A DNA stretch of 64,000 bases, from the NCBI RefSeq assembly GCF_021018895.1, contig NC_079379.1:24219276-24283275 (forward strand), in the 5' to 3' direction. Within the stretch, counting starts at the first letter, position 1; each line of letters starts with the position of its first letter. Under the pieces are notes generated by a model that ran no database searches, was not told where the DNA came from, and saw nothing but the letters and a program-made list of their open reading frames with translations. A program made the position numbers and the translations under genes. The DNA comes from Seriola aureovittata (taxonomy: Eukaryota; Chordata; Actinopteri; Carangiformes; Carangidae). Positions 47,952 through 60,270 of the stretch are shown here, one piece after another.

Positions 47952-48861
47952 GATGATGGCCGTGTCTACAGGAAGTGAGCTGACCGCAATAATCAAAAAG
48001 ATTTTGAAAGGTGTGCACTGCGCCGACGACGCCCCTCACACTGAAATATGTCAGACATTAGATCTCACTTGCTGACTTCACATTCTTGCAGGAAAAAAAA
48101 AAAAACAATCCAATCCTGTGTGAAGAAAAGAATTTGGTTTAACAGTGAGAAACAGACGAGCTGACTGTGATAGGACAGAGTAGATGTAACAAGGAGGGGC
48201 CTGGGGGGGGGGTATGCATGGACATTAATCAAAAGCAGAGCTGTAGCAAACCCCCCCCCCCCAGCATCAAATAGACTTTGTGTGTAATTATGTAGGTGAT
48301 TGGAGCAGCGCAGCACCGAGGTGAAGCAACATTTATCCTCTGGGCTCGTGGTAAACACACCAACGTTGTCTTCTCCTCTTCCAGCGAGAGTCAATAGACG
48401 GACAAATGAGAACATTTCCTGTCAAACGCTTCACGTTAACAGCAGCAGAGTCTCCGAAAAAACACCAAGAGAAAGAACAACGTGGAGACATTTTCTCACT
48501 GTTCAAGCTGACGGAGCCCGAGATCACCGATGACCCGCCACAGAGATCGAGGTTTTCAATTCCTTATCTGAGGCTTTCTGCAGCGGAGGTAATCCAGATG
48601 TAATTAGGATTTTACAGGGACAGTTATTGGTTATGTTAGCATTTAACTCATGACACAGTAACTGTTGAGGCTGGGGATGTGGCAACAACAATAAAAATAG
48701 GAGCATCTGGGCAGAGGATCGGGCGGGATGAAGCCAACAGTTTTGACTAAACCACTTTATTTGGAGGTAAAACTGAGAGTTTACACACCTCACTGCACAG
48801 GGAAACCACACACACACGACTCAGTGCAGCAGTAAAGACATTTCAACTGCAAGTATTAGTC
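47952..48861. other. Gene-free DNA
   Basis: Contains an A-run near 48094-48106, G- and C-runs at about 48205-48213 and 48251-48262, and a repeat-free part at about 48530-48750. No exon supported. Confidence 0.45.
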
Positions 48862-48940
48862 CTGTCGGCTGGTTTTTAAGGTTCTTTAAGATTCTTTCAC
48901 AGTATTAATATGGAACCTAGACCTGCTTTATAATCAAAGA
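48862..48940 (-). repeat. Young-repeat family, decayed and internally deleted copy
   Basis: TCCTGTCGGCTGGTTTTTAA and then, after a deletion, CTTTCACAGTATTAATATGG and GACCTGCTTTATAATCA match copy B (47809-47935) in the same order and orientation with many changes. Confidence 0.65.
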
Positions 48941-49506
48941 AGACATCTGCCGTGGTCACCGGCGTCTGTATTCCTTCGTACAGATACTTCAGATCAAACA
49001 AAAGCTCCAAACATCGGAGCACTTAGACAAAAAGAACTACATTTTCTTTCCTTTCACACTGCACAAAAATAAAATCGTTATCTAAGACACGAGGTTCTGG
49101 AGTGGATTTTCCTTTAAAACATACGGCTAGCTTGGATCTGTCGATGTGGGTCAATTCATCTGCAGTTTCCCGCTCTTGTCTCTGCTGCTCGTGGACAACC
49201 CACCCCCCCCCCAGCACTGAGCGCTAAACAGAGCGAGTGGGTGTGGGAGACTAATTGAGTGTCGGGTTTAGGTGAATGAAGCCACTCCGGTAATCGTCTG
49301 GCTCAGCAGCAAATGGGAGTGATAAGGAACGCTGAGTTGATATGGTGTCAAAAAGAGGAGTTTCCCGCCCCGCCGCCGCCATCGCTCTTCCCTTTCTCTG
49401 GCTGTCTGCAGAGGAGGGCACAGATAATATCTTCAGGAAGAGGAATGCACACTCAGCCCTTAGTGCTGATAACAACATCATCTTTTGCCACTGAATGGGC
49501 TGCAGA
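48941..49506. other. Gene-free DNA, low-copy at about 49270-49490
   Basis: The low-copy part includes a CCG-triplet patch near 49369-49381. Possible conserved noncoding DNA; nothing proves it. Confidence 0.4.
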
Positions 49507-49533
49507 GGGGGGGGGGGGGGGGGGGGGGGGGGG
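49507..49533 (+). repeat. Poly-G run (27 G)
   Basis: Uninterrupted run of 27 guanines, the longest homopolymer G run in the window. Confidence 0.9.
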
Positions 49534-49749
49534 CTCAGTACATTACGAAGTCATTGGCAAATAGTGCAATATTTGAGGTAGTCTGTACAGCTGGAGTAAC
49601 AGCATGAGGCCCAGTGCAGGCAAAGGAACACAACTCTACATCTATATATCTATATCTATAACAGTATGTAATGTCAAAGCAAAACATGCTTAGCACTGTC
49701 AGATGTCGTTATTATGCTCTGTAAACATCCCAGCTAATTCCTACAGTAT

Positions 49750-50240
49750 AAATAATAATGACAGAGTATTTAGTGAGTCTCAGTTTGGATTCCTTCAGTG
49801 TCAGTGATTCAGGATGTTTATTACCTGGAGCTGAATTATCCACAGAGGTGTCCTCCATTTGTTGCTCGGTGCTATTAAGACTAAAGTTGCTAACGGTGTC
49901 TGAAAAGTCGGAAAGTGTAGCGACGAAGACGATGTTATCTATGTCAGTCAGTCATTGTTTCTAAGGCCGGCCTCGCTGTTGCTGTCCAGCTAAGAAAACT
50001 GTTAAAAACACGTCAGTAAAAAGCAGCATAAACACACGCTGCAGTTCATTTTAACTCACCACACTACAGCACCAAATGTGTATTAAACCGCTGCTGAAAA
50101 TAGTCCCAAACAAATGAACTATAACGTAGAAACTACAGTGAGCAGCTGTTTTAGGAAGTTACTGAGCCCCTTTCAAAATAAAACCATGACCCATGGGCTG
50201 AGGTCAATTGTTTTATGACAGGCTCCTCCACAATAAAAGC
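49750..50240 (+). repeat. Dispersed repeat, related to 59930-60270
   Basis: GTTCATTTTAACTCACC, ACAGCACCAAATGTGTATTA, GCTGCTGAAAATAGTCCCAA, AAGTTACTGAGCCCCTTTC and CATGGGCTGAG have close counterparts in the same order at 59930-60270. The family looks familiar from fish genomes. Noncoding. Confidence 0.65.
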
Positions 50241-50523
50241 ATGTGAGACCAGAGCTATAACTGACAGACGGGAAATGTTGAATAACCTATAATCAAAAGG
50301 CTTTTTCTCTGTACCTGCACATCGAGCAGCACCAGCATCATATGGATAATTCAGTTAAATTAGAGGAAATTGTGGGAATAACTCCAACATACACTGTTTG
50401 TTCATAGCTTGGTATGAATTCTGTATAAATAGATCTATGTTTGTTGGTGTTACAGCACAGGAAGTCACATTAAGTCTTGCACTAATCAAAACATGTCATT
50501 TAAAATGTTCACATTCCTGTTCC

Positions 50524-51016
50524 TTAACCCTGTGAGGTCTGAGGGCATCTCCTCCATTTCAACATTCAACAAGGTACTTTTTAATCTTATTATAAGATAA
50601 TACATCACAGTTTTCAGAACAAACTCAGCTCTTTCTATAACGACCCTGTTTACACCGTGAAAACAGATCTTTTGACTCAAATGCTGAAAAACTGAAGTTG
50701 TTGAAATTCTTCAAATCTCTTGTGAAAACAAACTTTTACTGATGTGGATGAATTTATTTTGATGCTTGAAATTGTTTTTACCAAAGTCTTAGATTCATAA
50801 AAAAAATTGCACAAACTGAGTAAAACAGTAGATAAATGTATAATAAAAGCCTAAAATGCAACATGAACCAGAGGCCTTCTAGCTCCCGCCGTGAGTCACG
50901 TATGAAGAATATGAAACAGAAAGTGTCGACAGATTCTAACAACATTCAAACCATATTTCCACACTTTATTACCGCGAAGATATTACCACAAACATCCCTC
51001 AACCTCAGAGGGTTAA
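50524..51016. mobile_element. piggyBac-type MITE with TTAA duplications
   Basis: TTAA (50524-50527) precedes CCCTGTGAGGTCTGAGGG; at the right, CCTCAGAGGG precedes TTAA (51013-51016). Reverse-complementing the right end gives CCCTCTGAGGTTGAGGG, so the inverted termini agree over about 17 bp with one mismatch and one gap. TTAA target duplication and a CCC start are typical of piggyBac-superfamily elements. Length 493 bp, AT-rich inside, no transposase frame: non-autonomous. Confidence 0.8.
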
Positions 51017-51194
51017 AACCACTGTGATTCGTTAGCATGAGTATCACATCTGTGTGAATCATACAAGTTCCAGTGTTGCCTGTTGGATCAATTCAACTCC
51101 TTCATCTTCTTGTGTGTCTCATAAATCCCCCCCAGAGTCCGGCTCAGACTTCTGTGACGTTGCCATCAGAGACTGTGAACCCTGTTTGTGTGGG

Positions 51195-51538
51195 AACGCG
51201 CCACCTAAACGCTCGTGCCATGTGGTTAATAGTGTCAGTTTAACGAGCGCACCCCTCGCGCTCTGTTAGACCCCGTATTGCCATGTTGCGGTGGCGCGCC
51301 CGTTAGAAAAACCCTGTGTGCGCTCCCGTCTGTGAGCAGTGGCTGCGCGCGTTTCGGGTACCCCCGGTGCCAAAAGGACTTCACCTTACACCCCCTACCC
51401 CCCCACCCCCAAAGAGGAAATAAAGGCGGCTGTTCTCTCTCTCTCTCCCTCTCTCGCTCTGCTTCGGCTGCATTCAGGCACGCAAAGGTGTAACGCTGCT
51501 GAGGGGAGAAGGGCGGACACTGAGGATTTGAAATAAAG
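51195..51538 (+). promoter_or_regulatory. CpG cluster and putative 5' UTR
   Basis: I count about 20 CpG dinucleotides between 51197 and 51370, against scattered single ones in the flanks. A C-rich tract (51391-51414) and a TC-rich tract (51435-51456), both common in vertebrate core promoters and 5' leaders, follow, and the segment runs into an ATG and a consensus splice donor. No canonical TATA box is evident. The combination supports a plus-strand promoter. Confidence 0.55.
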
Positions 51539-51564
51539 ATGTCAGGAGCAGCTGCGGGATGCGG
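51539..51564 (+). CDS. Candidate first coding exon (partial gene, unknown product)
   Basis: An ATG at 51539 (context AAAGATGT, with G at -1 but A at -3 position, acceptable for initiation) opens MSGAAAGC plus two bases of a glycine codon, then GG/GTAAGT, a full consensus donor with GT at 51565-51566. It follows directly on the CpG-rich leader. If real, the exon ends in phase 2 and the remaining exons lie to the right, probably outside the window, since I find no convincing next exon by 64 kb. The nine residues are too few to identify the protein. It could also be an untranslated exon. Confidence 0.4.
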
Positions 51565-51930
51565 GTAAGTTCAGTCTGAATGAACCAAAATTGTGGTTTC
51601 CTCCTGCAAGGGGGGGACGAGTCTCTGTGGCTAATCAACCAGCTCTGATGTGTGTGAAATTAAAGGCGTCAGGAAAGTTGTGTGACATGGAGAAAAAAAA
51701 AATGTGCGGAGCTCAAGTGGGTCAGGGAGTGACGCGCGGCTGCTTTGATCCAGGCTCCTCGCGGGTTTGTTTTGGTGCGTCTGGAAGTGACTGAGCTCTG
51801 GACCGAGGACCCGCGAACAGACTCAGCACCGGGATGCTCTCCCCTTTTTATTTATCACCATCAGGAAATGGTTGATTTTAGCTGTGGGTGTCATCAAGAG
51901 TGAATGTGGTGCGTTGGCGGAGACAGTTTG

Positions 51931-51959
51931 GATGATGATGATGATGATGATGATGATGG
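51931..51959. repeat. (GAT)n microsatellite
   Basis: About nine to ten GAT triplets, producing false poly-Asp, poly-Met and poly-His frames. Confidence 0.95.
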
Positions 51960-54900
51960 AAATGACGGATATGATGGCAGTGACTGTAATGGCACTTACC
52001 TGTTGCAGCCCACAGCTGACCAGTGTGAAGTGGAGTGGAGTGCAGGTGTGTGCATCTGCAACATCTGTCATAGATATTCACACAGTGGAGGCACCGTCCT
52101 GCATGTGGGGGCAACACCACAGCGTTAAATGCTTTGCATACACATCACCATCATCAGAGTTTTGCTATAATGTTCATTTTTAATAAGACACTGCTGGATG
52201 TTGGAGAAGGGAGAACAGGTTTCAGTGCAGACGCAGCACAGCTGGATGATGCATTCATTCACATCCAGCAGCACACAACACTGACTTCATAGGAATGCCT
52301 CTCTAAAATACTTGTGTGTATCTCAGGATGCAGCCAAAACAACCAATAATGTAACTTGATCCACAAATAGAAAGGATGATTATTGACATTATTGTTTGAG
52401 GTCTTCTTCTGCTCCTCCTCCTCCTCCTGCAGCCAGTGGGGTATGGGGAAGGTGAAGGTGGAGGTGGAGGGGGGGGGGCTTCAGTGGAGGCTCTCAGCAC
52501 CTGACTGGCAGTGAGACGCTCCTCTCCTCCTGCAGGCTTTGGCAGCGCCTCTCCTTCTGAAAGCTCATTTCCCATGCTTTTCATGCCTGCAGTTTAAACC
52601 CTTTGATGTTTTCTTGCGCTGAACCCTGTGCATTGAAGCCACTCTTGAGTATGTTAATGTTCTCTGATTGACTTATGAATCTTTTAATTAACCCACTTGT
52701 ATGCGCACCGCAGCATTGTCCTCTGTGAAATGCCATCAGGGGGAAATGGAGCCATGACAGAATGACACGCTGTCATTTGGAAATCTCAAAGTCAGTGGCA
52801 GTTTGTGCCTAAATGATTTGCCGGTTTGATATTGTCTGCAACTTATATCTGTGAGAAAAATCCTCGCCCCAGATGAAAAAAAAAAAAAGTAGTGCTTTAT
52901 ACACTGGTGGATCTGGTGATTAAGACTTCAGCTACACTATGCAATATTAATGACTTTGGAAGATATCAAAGGATGAACCTCAGAGATGCAATAGCCTGAA
53001 GTAAGCCTACATTAATAATGTGCTTAATTCCATCAGCAATTCGAGTGTTTCTTCAGCGCCTTTCATGTTGAGCCTTGTGCCCAAATCAAAGCTTTTTAAT
53101 TATTCCATACATTTCATTTTCTCAGGATTTACATTACCCAGATGTCAGCCATGTTTTGTTTTGTTTCCTCACTTTTTTTCCAGCTCAGTATCTTTTTTAT
53201 CTATTGTCTTAATCTCATTTGTCATTATAGATTTTCCCAAACGGTATTTTAATCACAGATAAACCTGAAACTTGCGCTGCACCGCAACCTGCATGTATGT
53301 ACAGTATGTACAAGGTGCATGTGAAATGTGATTAGGTGATTACCACTAACAGTCAGCAGGTGGCAAAATGCTCTCAGGGATAAGAGGAGATCTATCACAG
53401 CGCTGTGGAACATCCTGAAGGGCAGCTCGCTGTAGTCAGAGATGCTCGGCTGAGTTTCAAAGACATCGCCGTTGCCTCCGTCTCGTCCCATTTCAGCCTT
53501 CAGAGGATGAAGCTCAGGCCTGTTTGAAAAGCAGAGAGTACGGGCGAGTACACATCAGAGGGCAAATTAGGGTTACACTGATGCTCCACTTTGATGGCTG
53601 CTAATATATTCTATAGGCAAAGCATTGACCTGATCCGGGGTCACTGGGGTTCACTGAGTGTAATTTAATAAATTACTAATTTGGCAGAAACAATCTCCAT
53701 TCAAGGTCGGATTACCTCGTTAAAATCAGCTCAACTTTTAAGTCAACCTGGACAAAGATTCCTCAAACTTCTTTGACACCTGAGCAGACCTCATCTGCTC
53801 AACTACTTCAAACGACTGAAAGCTCCGGAACAAGCAAATAAAGGGACTTTGAGATCGTTTTTCTCAGTCGCCTGAGGGCTCCTGTGCGTCAAACTCTAGT
53901 GTTAAGATACATTTTCCTATTTCATATTGTGCCCACTAAAAAAAGAATTGTGTTTAAAATAATATCAGATCACATTTACTAATTTAAAGGTAAAGGTAAG
54001 TTCACAATATTATAGAGAGAGGTAAGAAAACAGAGAAGAGATGATAAAAGAAACAAACAGTTTGAATCAAATAAATAAGAGAAAAAACAAGATAAAATAA
54101 AAATTTGGGGGAAATGATGCCAAAAACTTACTAACATTATATACAATACTTAATAAATCAATTAAGCAGATATTTATGTTAATATGAGCAAAAATAGATT
54201 CCAGTTGTGCTACTCTTATTAACTTATAATATTCTAAAAGGATATTATACTGTAATATATTAATGCATATAGTGTTGTGTGTGCAGTATATATATTCATT
54301 CATGTACATTATATAATAAATAAATGAAATATACCAAATAATACCAATTAAAAAGAAACCCTTTCAGTGTATAATAAAAAATATGAATATTATAATGCCA
54401 AATACTGTACTGTTATGTAATTAATAATTGTAATAATAACTGTAATAAACTTTTTCTACCATATAATTCAGTTCAAGGTGCAGATGTTTGAATATACAAT
54501 AAATTTAATCATATATTTTTTGTTTTCATTATTACTGAGGTATTTAATGTAATTACACCTTATTTAAACAATTAGAAATCCATCAGTTCAGCCTCACACT
54601 CCTCTGACTCTCATGTTTTACCTAAAGATGTCTTAGTTCCCCCTCGGGGAATGTGAAACGTCAGATTTCCACACTACTAGAGAAAGTCAAAGTTTGCGTC
54701 TTGGTCACAGCTCGGTTATTATGAAATTCCACTGCAATGCGGAGCGTCTCCCCCGGTGGGCGGCTGTCAGCCGGACACCAGAGCTGAGAGTCCGCCGTCC
54801 AGCATCCTGTTACCCTCCCGTTTCCATCACTCGTCACTTCCTCCATCAGAGTTGGTTCTGTGGTTCCACCATTTTTAAGACAAGACTCGGTTTTGTGAAG

Positions 54901-55489
54901 TTTACAGTCTGTTGCTCCCGGATTTCTCTGCCTGATGAGTCTTGACTTGAGTCATGAGTCCGGTGTTTTTTGACTTGATGTGCAGCCTGTTCTCTTTCCC
55001 AGGTTGTTAAACACTGATGCTCTGACTCTGATGTTGACTTACCCACAGACGCTTTGACATTTCCTTTTAATGATATCCCAAATACCATGAGAGTCTTTGA
55101 CCATTTAACTAACTGACAGGTTTATGGGATGGCTTCATCGGTTTTTAATCATTATGGTTTTGTTTCTGAGGGATTGTGTTTTTACCAGACCACAGTGAGA
55201 CGTAGGAACTCTCCACTGAAACTCAGACTAATTAACTTCTTTTTGGAAGATTTTTCTTTTTTAATGACTAGAAATTTTTTTTTTAAGTAGACAAAAGTCT
55301 AGATAATAGTCCTTTTAACATATTTTTCATTCATGACAATAAAATCATATAAAAAGGAAATACTAAATAAAATTTCACTCATAAAGGCATTTTACTGTAT
55401 TTCTTTGTTTGGTGTGTATCATTGTTTGTAGTAATGTAAGCTTGATTATATTTGCACTGTATCACATGGCCAACTAATATTGACATTAA
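51960..55489. other. Probable intron: low-copy stretches, no second exon found
   Basis: Repeat-free, balanced stretches at about 52600-52850, 52890-53060 and 53540-53740 are candidate conserved noncoding DNA downstream of the putative first exon. G-rich run at 52469-52480, A-run near 52876-52889, strongly AT-rich 53930-54560. A minus-strand CAG/GTAAGT donor look-alike at about 51995-52000 lacks an exon. A fish LINE-tail-like TTCCCCCTCGGGGAATGTG lies near 54636. Confidence 0.4.
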
Positions 55490-55935
55490 TATTTGATAAG
55501 AACAAACTCTCTAAAGAGCGGTTTTGAAGCTCAGAGTGAGCTGCTCTACTGTCGCCATCTTGGAAGTGCCTGACTCCGCCCCCTAACTCCAAGTTAATCC
55601 AAAAATGGGCAAAAAGGTGGAGCTGAGACTTTGGTGAATGCCGGTTTGTGGTGAACATACACTCACCCACGCCACGCCATCAATTCTCCATAACCTTAGT
55701 CCTTAATAAAACATAGGGGGGTGAGAACAGGTGAGTTATATAAACAGGTGAGTTGTATAAACAGGTGGCATGAAGGAGGAAATTAGCTCTAGAGACCAAA
55801 ACAGTTTTTGTACCAGGCTGTAAACATGTTTATTTCTGCTGTAAAGTTGGACATTTTAACATGGGAGTCTATGGGGACTGACTCACTGTTGGAGCCAGAC
55901 TCTAGTGGTTGTTAGAGGAACTGCAGCTTCTGGTT
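55490..55935 (-). repeat. Dispersed repeat, inverted copy of 36575-37040
   Basis: Reverse complement carries CTAGAGTCTGGCTCCAACAG, CCCATAGACTCCCATGTTAA, a doubled ACTCACCTGTTTAT segment, GGGGGCGGAGTCAG and CCAAGATGGCGAC in the same order as the other copy. Confidence 0.8.
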
Positions 55936-57084
55936 CTTCAGTGTTGATGCCTCATTTTTCAGCCCTGGAGGTTCCTGCTTGGAACAACCGGGATCTGATG
56001 TTATGCTGTTCAGAGCAGGAGTCTGAACAGCAGCGCACAGTGAAACGAGTTGGTTACTGGCTGAGAAGTTGGAGTTGTTGTCTACAGATCTTCATCTAAC
56101 AGCTGACTGTAGCTGCAGCTTCTTCTTCCATTACTCTCTGAAATATTTCAAACTGATCCGACGTCAGAAAATGACAGTTGTCTTGTTTATAGATGCATTT
56201 CTTTCTGGGAATGTCGCCACAGACACTCGGTTTGTAATAATGCAAATATATAAAATGACTTAACAGACATTTATTTTATTAAGATTGCCACTTTAATATC
56301 TCAAGATGAAGGGGAGGTGCAGGGGTGTGGACGAAGCCAAATATTATGTCGAAAAGAGATTGACTGCAATAGTTTATAATGATGAATGCATGATGATGCC
56401 TAGTATTTATACAAAGGAATGATTGGAGACATTCCTCCTCCCTTCATACCAGGACAGAAACCCTGGCGATGTCTGTGCTTTGCTCTGGAGAACAGAACCT
56501 CTGACTCTGGCAGAGTTAGCAGAGCCATGTTAGTCACGGACAGCCCGTCCAACGCTAGACTAGATGTGTTTTTCTTCTGAAGCAGAGAGCAAAAGCAGAG
56601 AGTCAAACGGCTAATTATGTTTGTATTCTAATATATGTATTTTATATACATATAAAACAACTTTATTGTGAATTCAGCTGTATTAAAATACTGCATATGA
56701 GAGCGCGGAGAGGAGGAGAGGCTGAAACCAGCTGACACTAGGTTTTCACCTAACTGGTGAGTGGAATGACAAACATCATCAGCAGCACCTTATATCAGCT
56801 AATGCTAATTAACCTAGCAAGTACAAAACTTTTTACATGACTTTGCATAAGCAAGTAACACGTTTTCAATTTAATCAATGTTAGCAATTAACAGGTTCAA
56901 AGTTCAAATCTAACATTTCATATAATTTGCAGCCTCTCATTTTCAGGGTTGCAGCTCCTGTGCTGTGAGTGTTATTTGGATTGCTGCTAAAATGCCAGTG
57001 TTGCTGCCCTCTCCATCAACAAAAGGAGATTACAGATTTCTATTAAATATTTGAATTGAAGTCATATGTAAATTTAGTTACCTG
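55936..57084. other. Gene-free DNA
   Basis: Mixed low-copy and AT-rich sequence with no supported exon or recognisable element. Confidence 0.5.
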
Positions 57085-57132
57085 CAAACATCATGAATTT
57101 CCCCTAGGGGATAAATAAAGTATCTATCTATT
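57085..57132 (+). mobile_element. LINE 3' tail
   Basis: GAATTTCCCCTAGGGGATAA followed by ATAAAGTATCTATCTATTG is the hallmark 3' end of an abundant fish non-LTR element. Only the tail is recognisable; the sequence to its left is not clearly LINE-derived. Confidence 0.65.
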
Positions 57133-59391
57133 GCAAGATGACTTTAATTTGATTCTGAAGGATAACATACATTCAAAAGGAGATGTTCCAGGCACTTATA
57201 AATAATTTCCTACACAAGTGACATCTCTGTTGAGGCTGCAGCAGCACCTTGGTGCAGAAGTATAACTAAGACTCTAATGTATGTCTCTAGAGTTAAACTC
57301 CTGTAGCCCTCCCCAGCATTTACATTACCTTGCTTTACCAGTTACGCTACACAGCGCGCTAATGTGCACTGCACACTAGCAGGCCTAAGCTAACACAGAG
57401 ATGAAACAACGTCAGCCATGCTATTATACATGGAAATCTAGCTCTTAATAAGGATGTCACAAATAGCAGCTATTGCACTGTTTATCGTGCATATTATCTA
57501 CTACAAGTGATGGCATAATTAAACACATACAGCAAGGGGAAAGCAGTCGATGAGTAAGATGGACCATGTAATGTGGAGAGTCAGGGAGTGGAGGGCTAAG
57601 AAAAAGAGAAGACAAGATTATAGAGCAGCCTTTGATGCCGAGTCTGGCTATGGGAATCCTAGTGTGCCTTCAGGGGAAAGCTCCTCTCACACAACATCAA
57701 TAATGAATGAAAGATATCTTGTTCAGTGGAAGACTGAACATAACTGGCATACTGATTTGTTACCATGAACCTTATGTAAAAATTGCATCAAGGTGCTATC
57801 TGCGCTTCATCAGCCAGATAAGGAGCTGTCACATGATAACAACAGTAGAGGAATGGGTGGGGTGTGCAAACAATAACCCAGAGACACATAAAGAAGTCCA
57901 TTATTTTTGAATTGTTTCCCAAACTGATGAGGTGGTAAACAGTATCCGCACAAGAATTATTCATCCGAGTGTAGAAAGGACTAATTTGCAATAGAAAATA
58001 TTAATAGACGTTCATGAGAACAAATTATTCGCCGCACTTTGTGGACTGGATTTTGAAGCAAACATGTCCTTGTGGTTAAGGGAAAGATGGTGATTTGGAT
58101 TAAAATAAGTTATACTGGTTATATTTATTCACATATCGTATCAAAACACTCAAACTGATCTCCAAACCAAATCAGATGAATAAGATCATTGAACAAGTCA
58201 TCAAATATCAACACCCACAACTCACATTTTGTACCAAAACCATCTGAAACTCACATCAGTGTTGATTTTTCTGTCAAAAAGACAGACATGATTAACACCG
58301 CCGCAAACAAATCTCCATACATCTGATTAGAAACCAGAGAAAGAAGAAGCTCCTCAGTCAGTGATCAGTGATAATTGTCACTTCATCAATGGCTCATAAC
58401 AAACAGGAACTTAAAATAGATCATTCATGATACTTCATTTTCCAAAATGTAAACAAACACGGGCTAAAAACATATGCCACCATATTTCTGTTTGTTGGAA
58501 AAGTTGAGTTTATATCTGTTATCAGAAGAGTTTCTATCACTGCGTCTCGCCCTCAGCTGATCTGATGTAAACAAACCTGAAAGTGACTCATCTGACTGAC
58601 AACTGACAGATAATGATTTGGTGCTGAAGTGTATTTGTGTCTGTGCATTTGATTTCGCAGCACTTGGAGCAGATTTACTGAGTGAAGCTGTGTTGCTTAA
58701 AAGTTTGTACTTTACATCCCTGGTTTGCACAGACTATATATTCTCTGAAGCTTTGGGTGAGCATGTTCAAACCTATGGGCAATTTAGAAAAATGCCAATT
58801 AACCCAACCTGCATGTTCTCATCGGTGTGAAAGTGAAGGGATGATTGTTTATCATTATTCTTTCTTTTTTCCATCTGTTGTGAGTGTGTGTTTTCAGAAC
58901 AAACTGTATTGAGATGTGTGATAACCGAAGACAATGAAAACGTCATGCTAACGCGATCCAGATGTTCTGTGTTGAGGCTTCTTTTCCCCGGCAACTGTAA
59001 CCAGAGGTTTATTAGTGACTGTCCAGCTCGTAGACACTTCTTTCTCCAATTGGTTCATATTATTGTTTTTGGGCAAATGGCCAATCATGTTCCGGTCGAT
59101 TGCTTCTGGAAAACCTATAAAAAGTTAAGAGTCAGACTCTTTTGGCTCCTGTAACGTATCTGCCTCCTACTGTACAATATATTTTTCTAATCCTCGACCT
59201 GACGACGGTCCGTGTGCTCACTGCGTTCAGACTTCTGACAGAGCAATTCTCCACGACATTGGTAACTTGAATTTAGTCTTTTCTCTGCCAACACAAAGTC
59301 TCATCCGATAGTTATCTTTACCTAAAGGTTCATATAATTTAGTGCCGCTATAATAACAATTATAATAATAATAGTTCAGCTTGAAGTAATA
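57133..59391. other. Gene-free DNA; low-copy stretch at about 57540-57990
   Basis: 57540-57990 is repeat-free. Its plus frame from 57550 (72 codons, RVREWRAKKKRRQDYRAAF..) reads like ordinary protein but has no acceptor at the right place and no domain I recognise; I prefer conserved noncoding or chance. 59040-59130 has CCAAT-like words and a TATAAAAAG box, LTR-like in look, but no TG..CA ends or repeat partner. Confidence 0.35.
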
Positions 59392-59480
59392 AACCCGGCT
59401 CGGACACACTTTATTGTTCAATGCCCAATTGTGACTTTTGCAGTTAACGCATGGAACAACAAGCATGTCCGAGCCTGGTT
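59392..59480. repeat. Inverted repeat, 15-bp arms
   Basis: AACCCGGCTCGGACA (59392-59406) and TGTCCGAGCCTGGTT (59466-59480) are complementary except at one position, with a 59-base spacer. Could be a small fold-back element or the remains of a TIR pair. Confidence 0.7.
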
Positions 59481-59929
59481 CATCACTTTTTAGCGTCCCC
59501 TAGAAACACCTCTGTTGTGTTGTATTCGCGACGCGTTTGTGTGTTTGTTTTTGCTGTGTGTACTTGCAGCGCATGAGTTGTCAAATTGATGAGGATGTTT
59601 CCTGAAGTTGCTTGTGTTATGTCTATTTGCATGTGTTGTCCTAAGGTGCGGTGCGTTGAGCTGAATAAGTATGTCTTGCTAATACAGGTGTCAGAACAGA
59701 GCCAATCACCGGTGCAACCCAAATCATTTGTCACATTTGTATGCTCTTATTTTGGCTCAGAGCTTGACAGTCATAAAGGAGAGCACCACTGCAAGCTGAG
59801 GGAAACAAAACACAGTCAGGTACAGACAGGTACGGATATTGACTGACTTTACTTTAGCCAATACGACCCATTAAAATACGCCCAGATCAGCCCCAGTATG
59901 AGCTCCACTGTCGTCTAAAAACTATGAAA
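59481..59929. other. Gene-free DNA
   Basis: Nothing supported. Confidence 0.5.
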
Positions 59930-60270
59930 TCAATTCAGTGAGTCGCACTGTTGCACTTGCTGACACGTTCCTTCATTACTACGAACACACACTGTAGTTT
60001 ATTTGGACTCAGTCTCACGTACACCGTCCTGCTGCCCCAAATACTCACTGGAGCGCCACATGTGGATTAATCTGCTGCAGAAAACAGTCACCAACAAACG
60101 CAATCTCTTCCTGCTTGAGTGATGTTTGCTAAAAGCTACATTAATCAGCTGTTATAAGAAACTACTGAGGCTTCTTAATAATTAAACTATATATTTGTGA
60201 AGGTATTTTTATTTTTTTAAGATTTACATCTTCACTAGGAACCGATGGGCTGAGCAAAAATCAAGACACG
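59930..60270 (+). repeat. Dispersed repeat, related to 49750-50240
   Basis: ACTCAGTCTCACGTACACCG, AAATACTCACTGGAGCGCCA, GCTGCAGAAAACAGTCACCA, AGAAACTACTGAGGCTTCTT and ACCGATGGGCTGAGCA follow the same order as in the 49.8-kb copy, with substantial divergence. Confidence 0.65.

Noticed and set aside
51995..52015. Minus-strand CAACAG/GTAAGT donor
   Set aside because: No open exon with an acceptor upstream; overlaps the putative intron of the plus-strand candidate.
57550..57768. 72-codon frame that reads like ordinary protein
   Set aside because: No acceptor near its start, no domain, and the following sequence continues as similar noncoding DNA; kept only as a low-copy stretch.
59040..59160. 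LTR-like stretch with CCAAT words and TATAAAAAG
   Set aside because: No TG..CA termini, target duplication, primer-binding site or second copy could be found.
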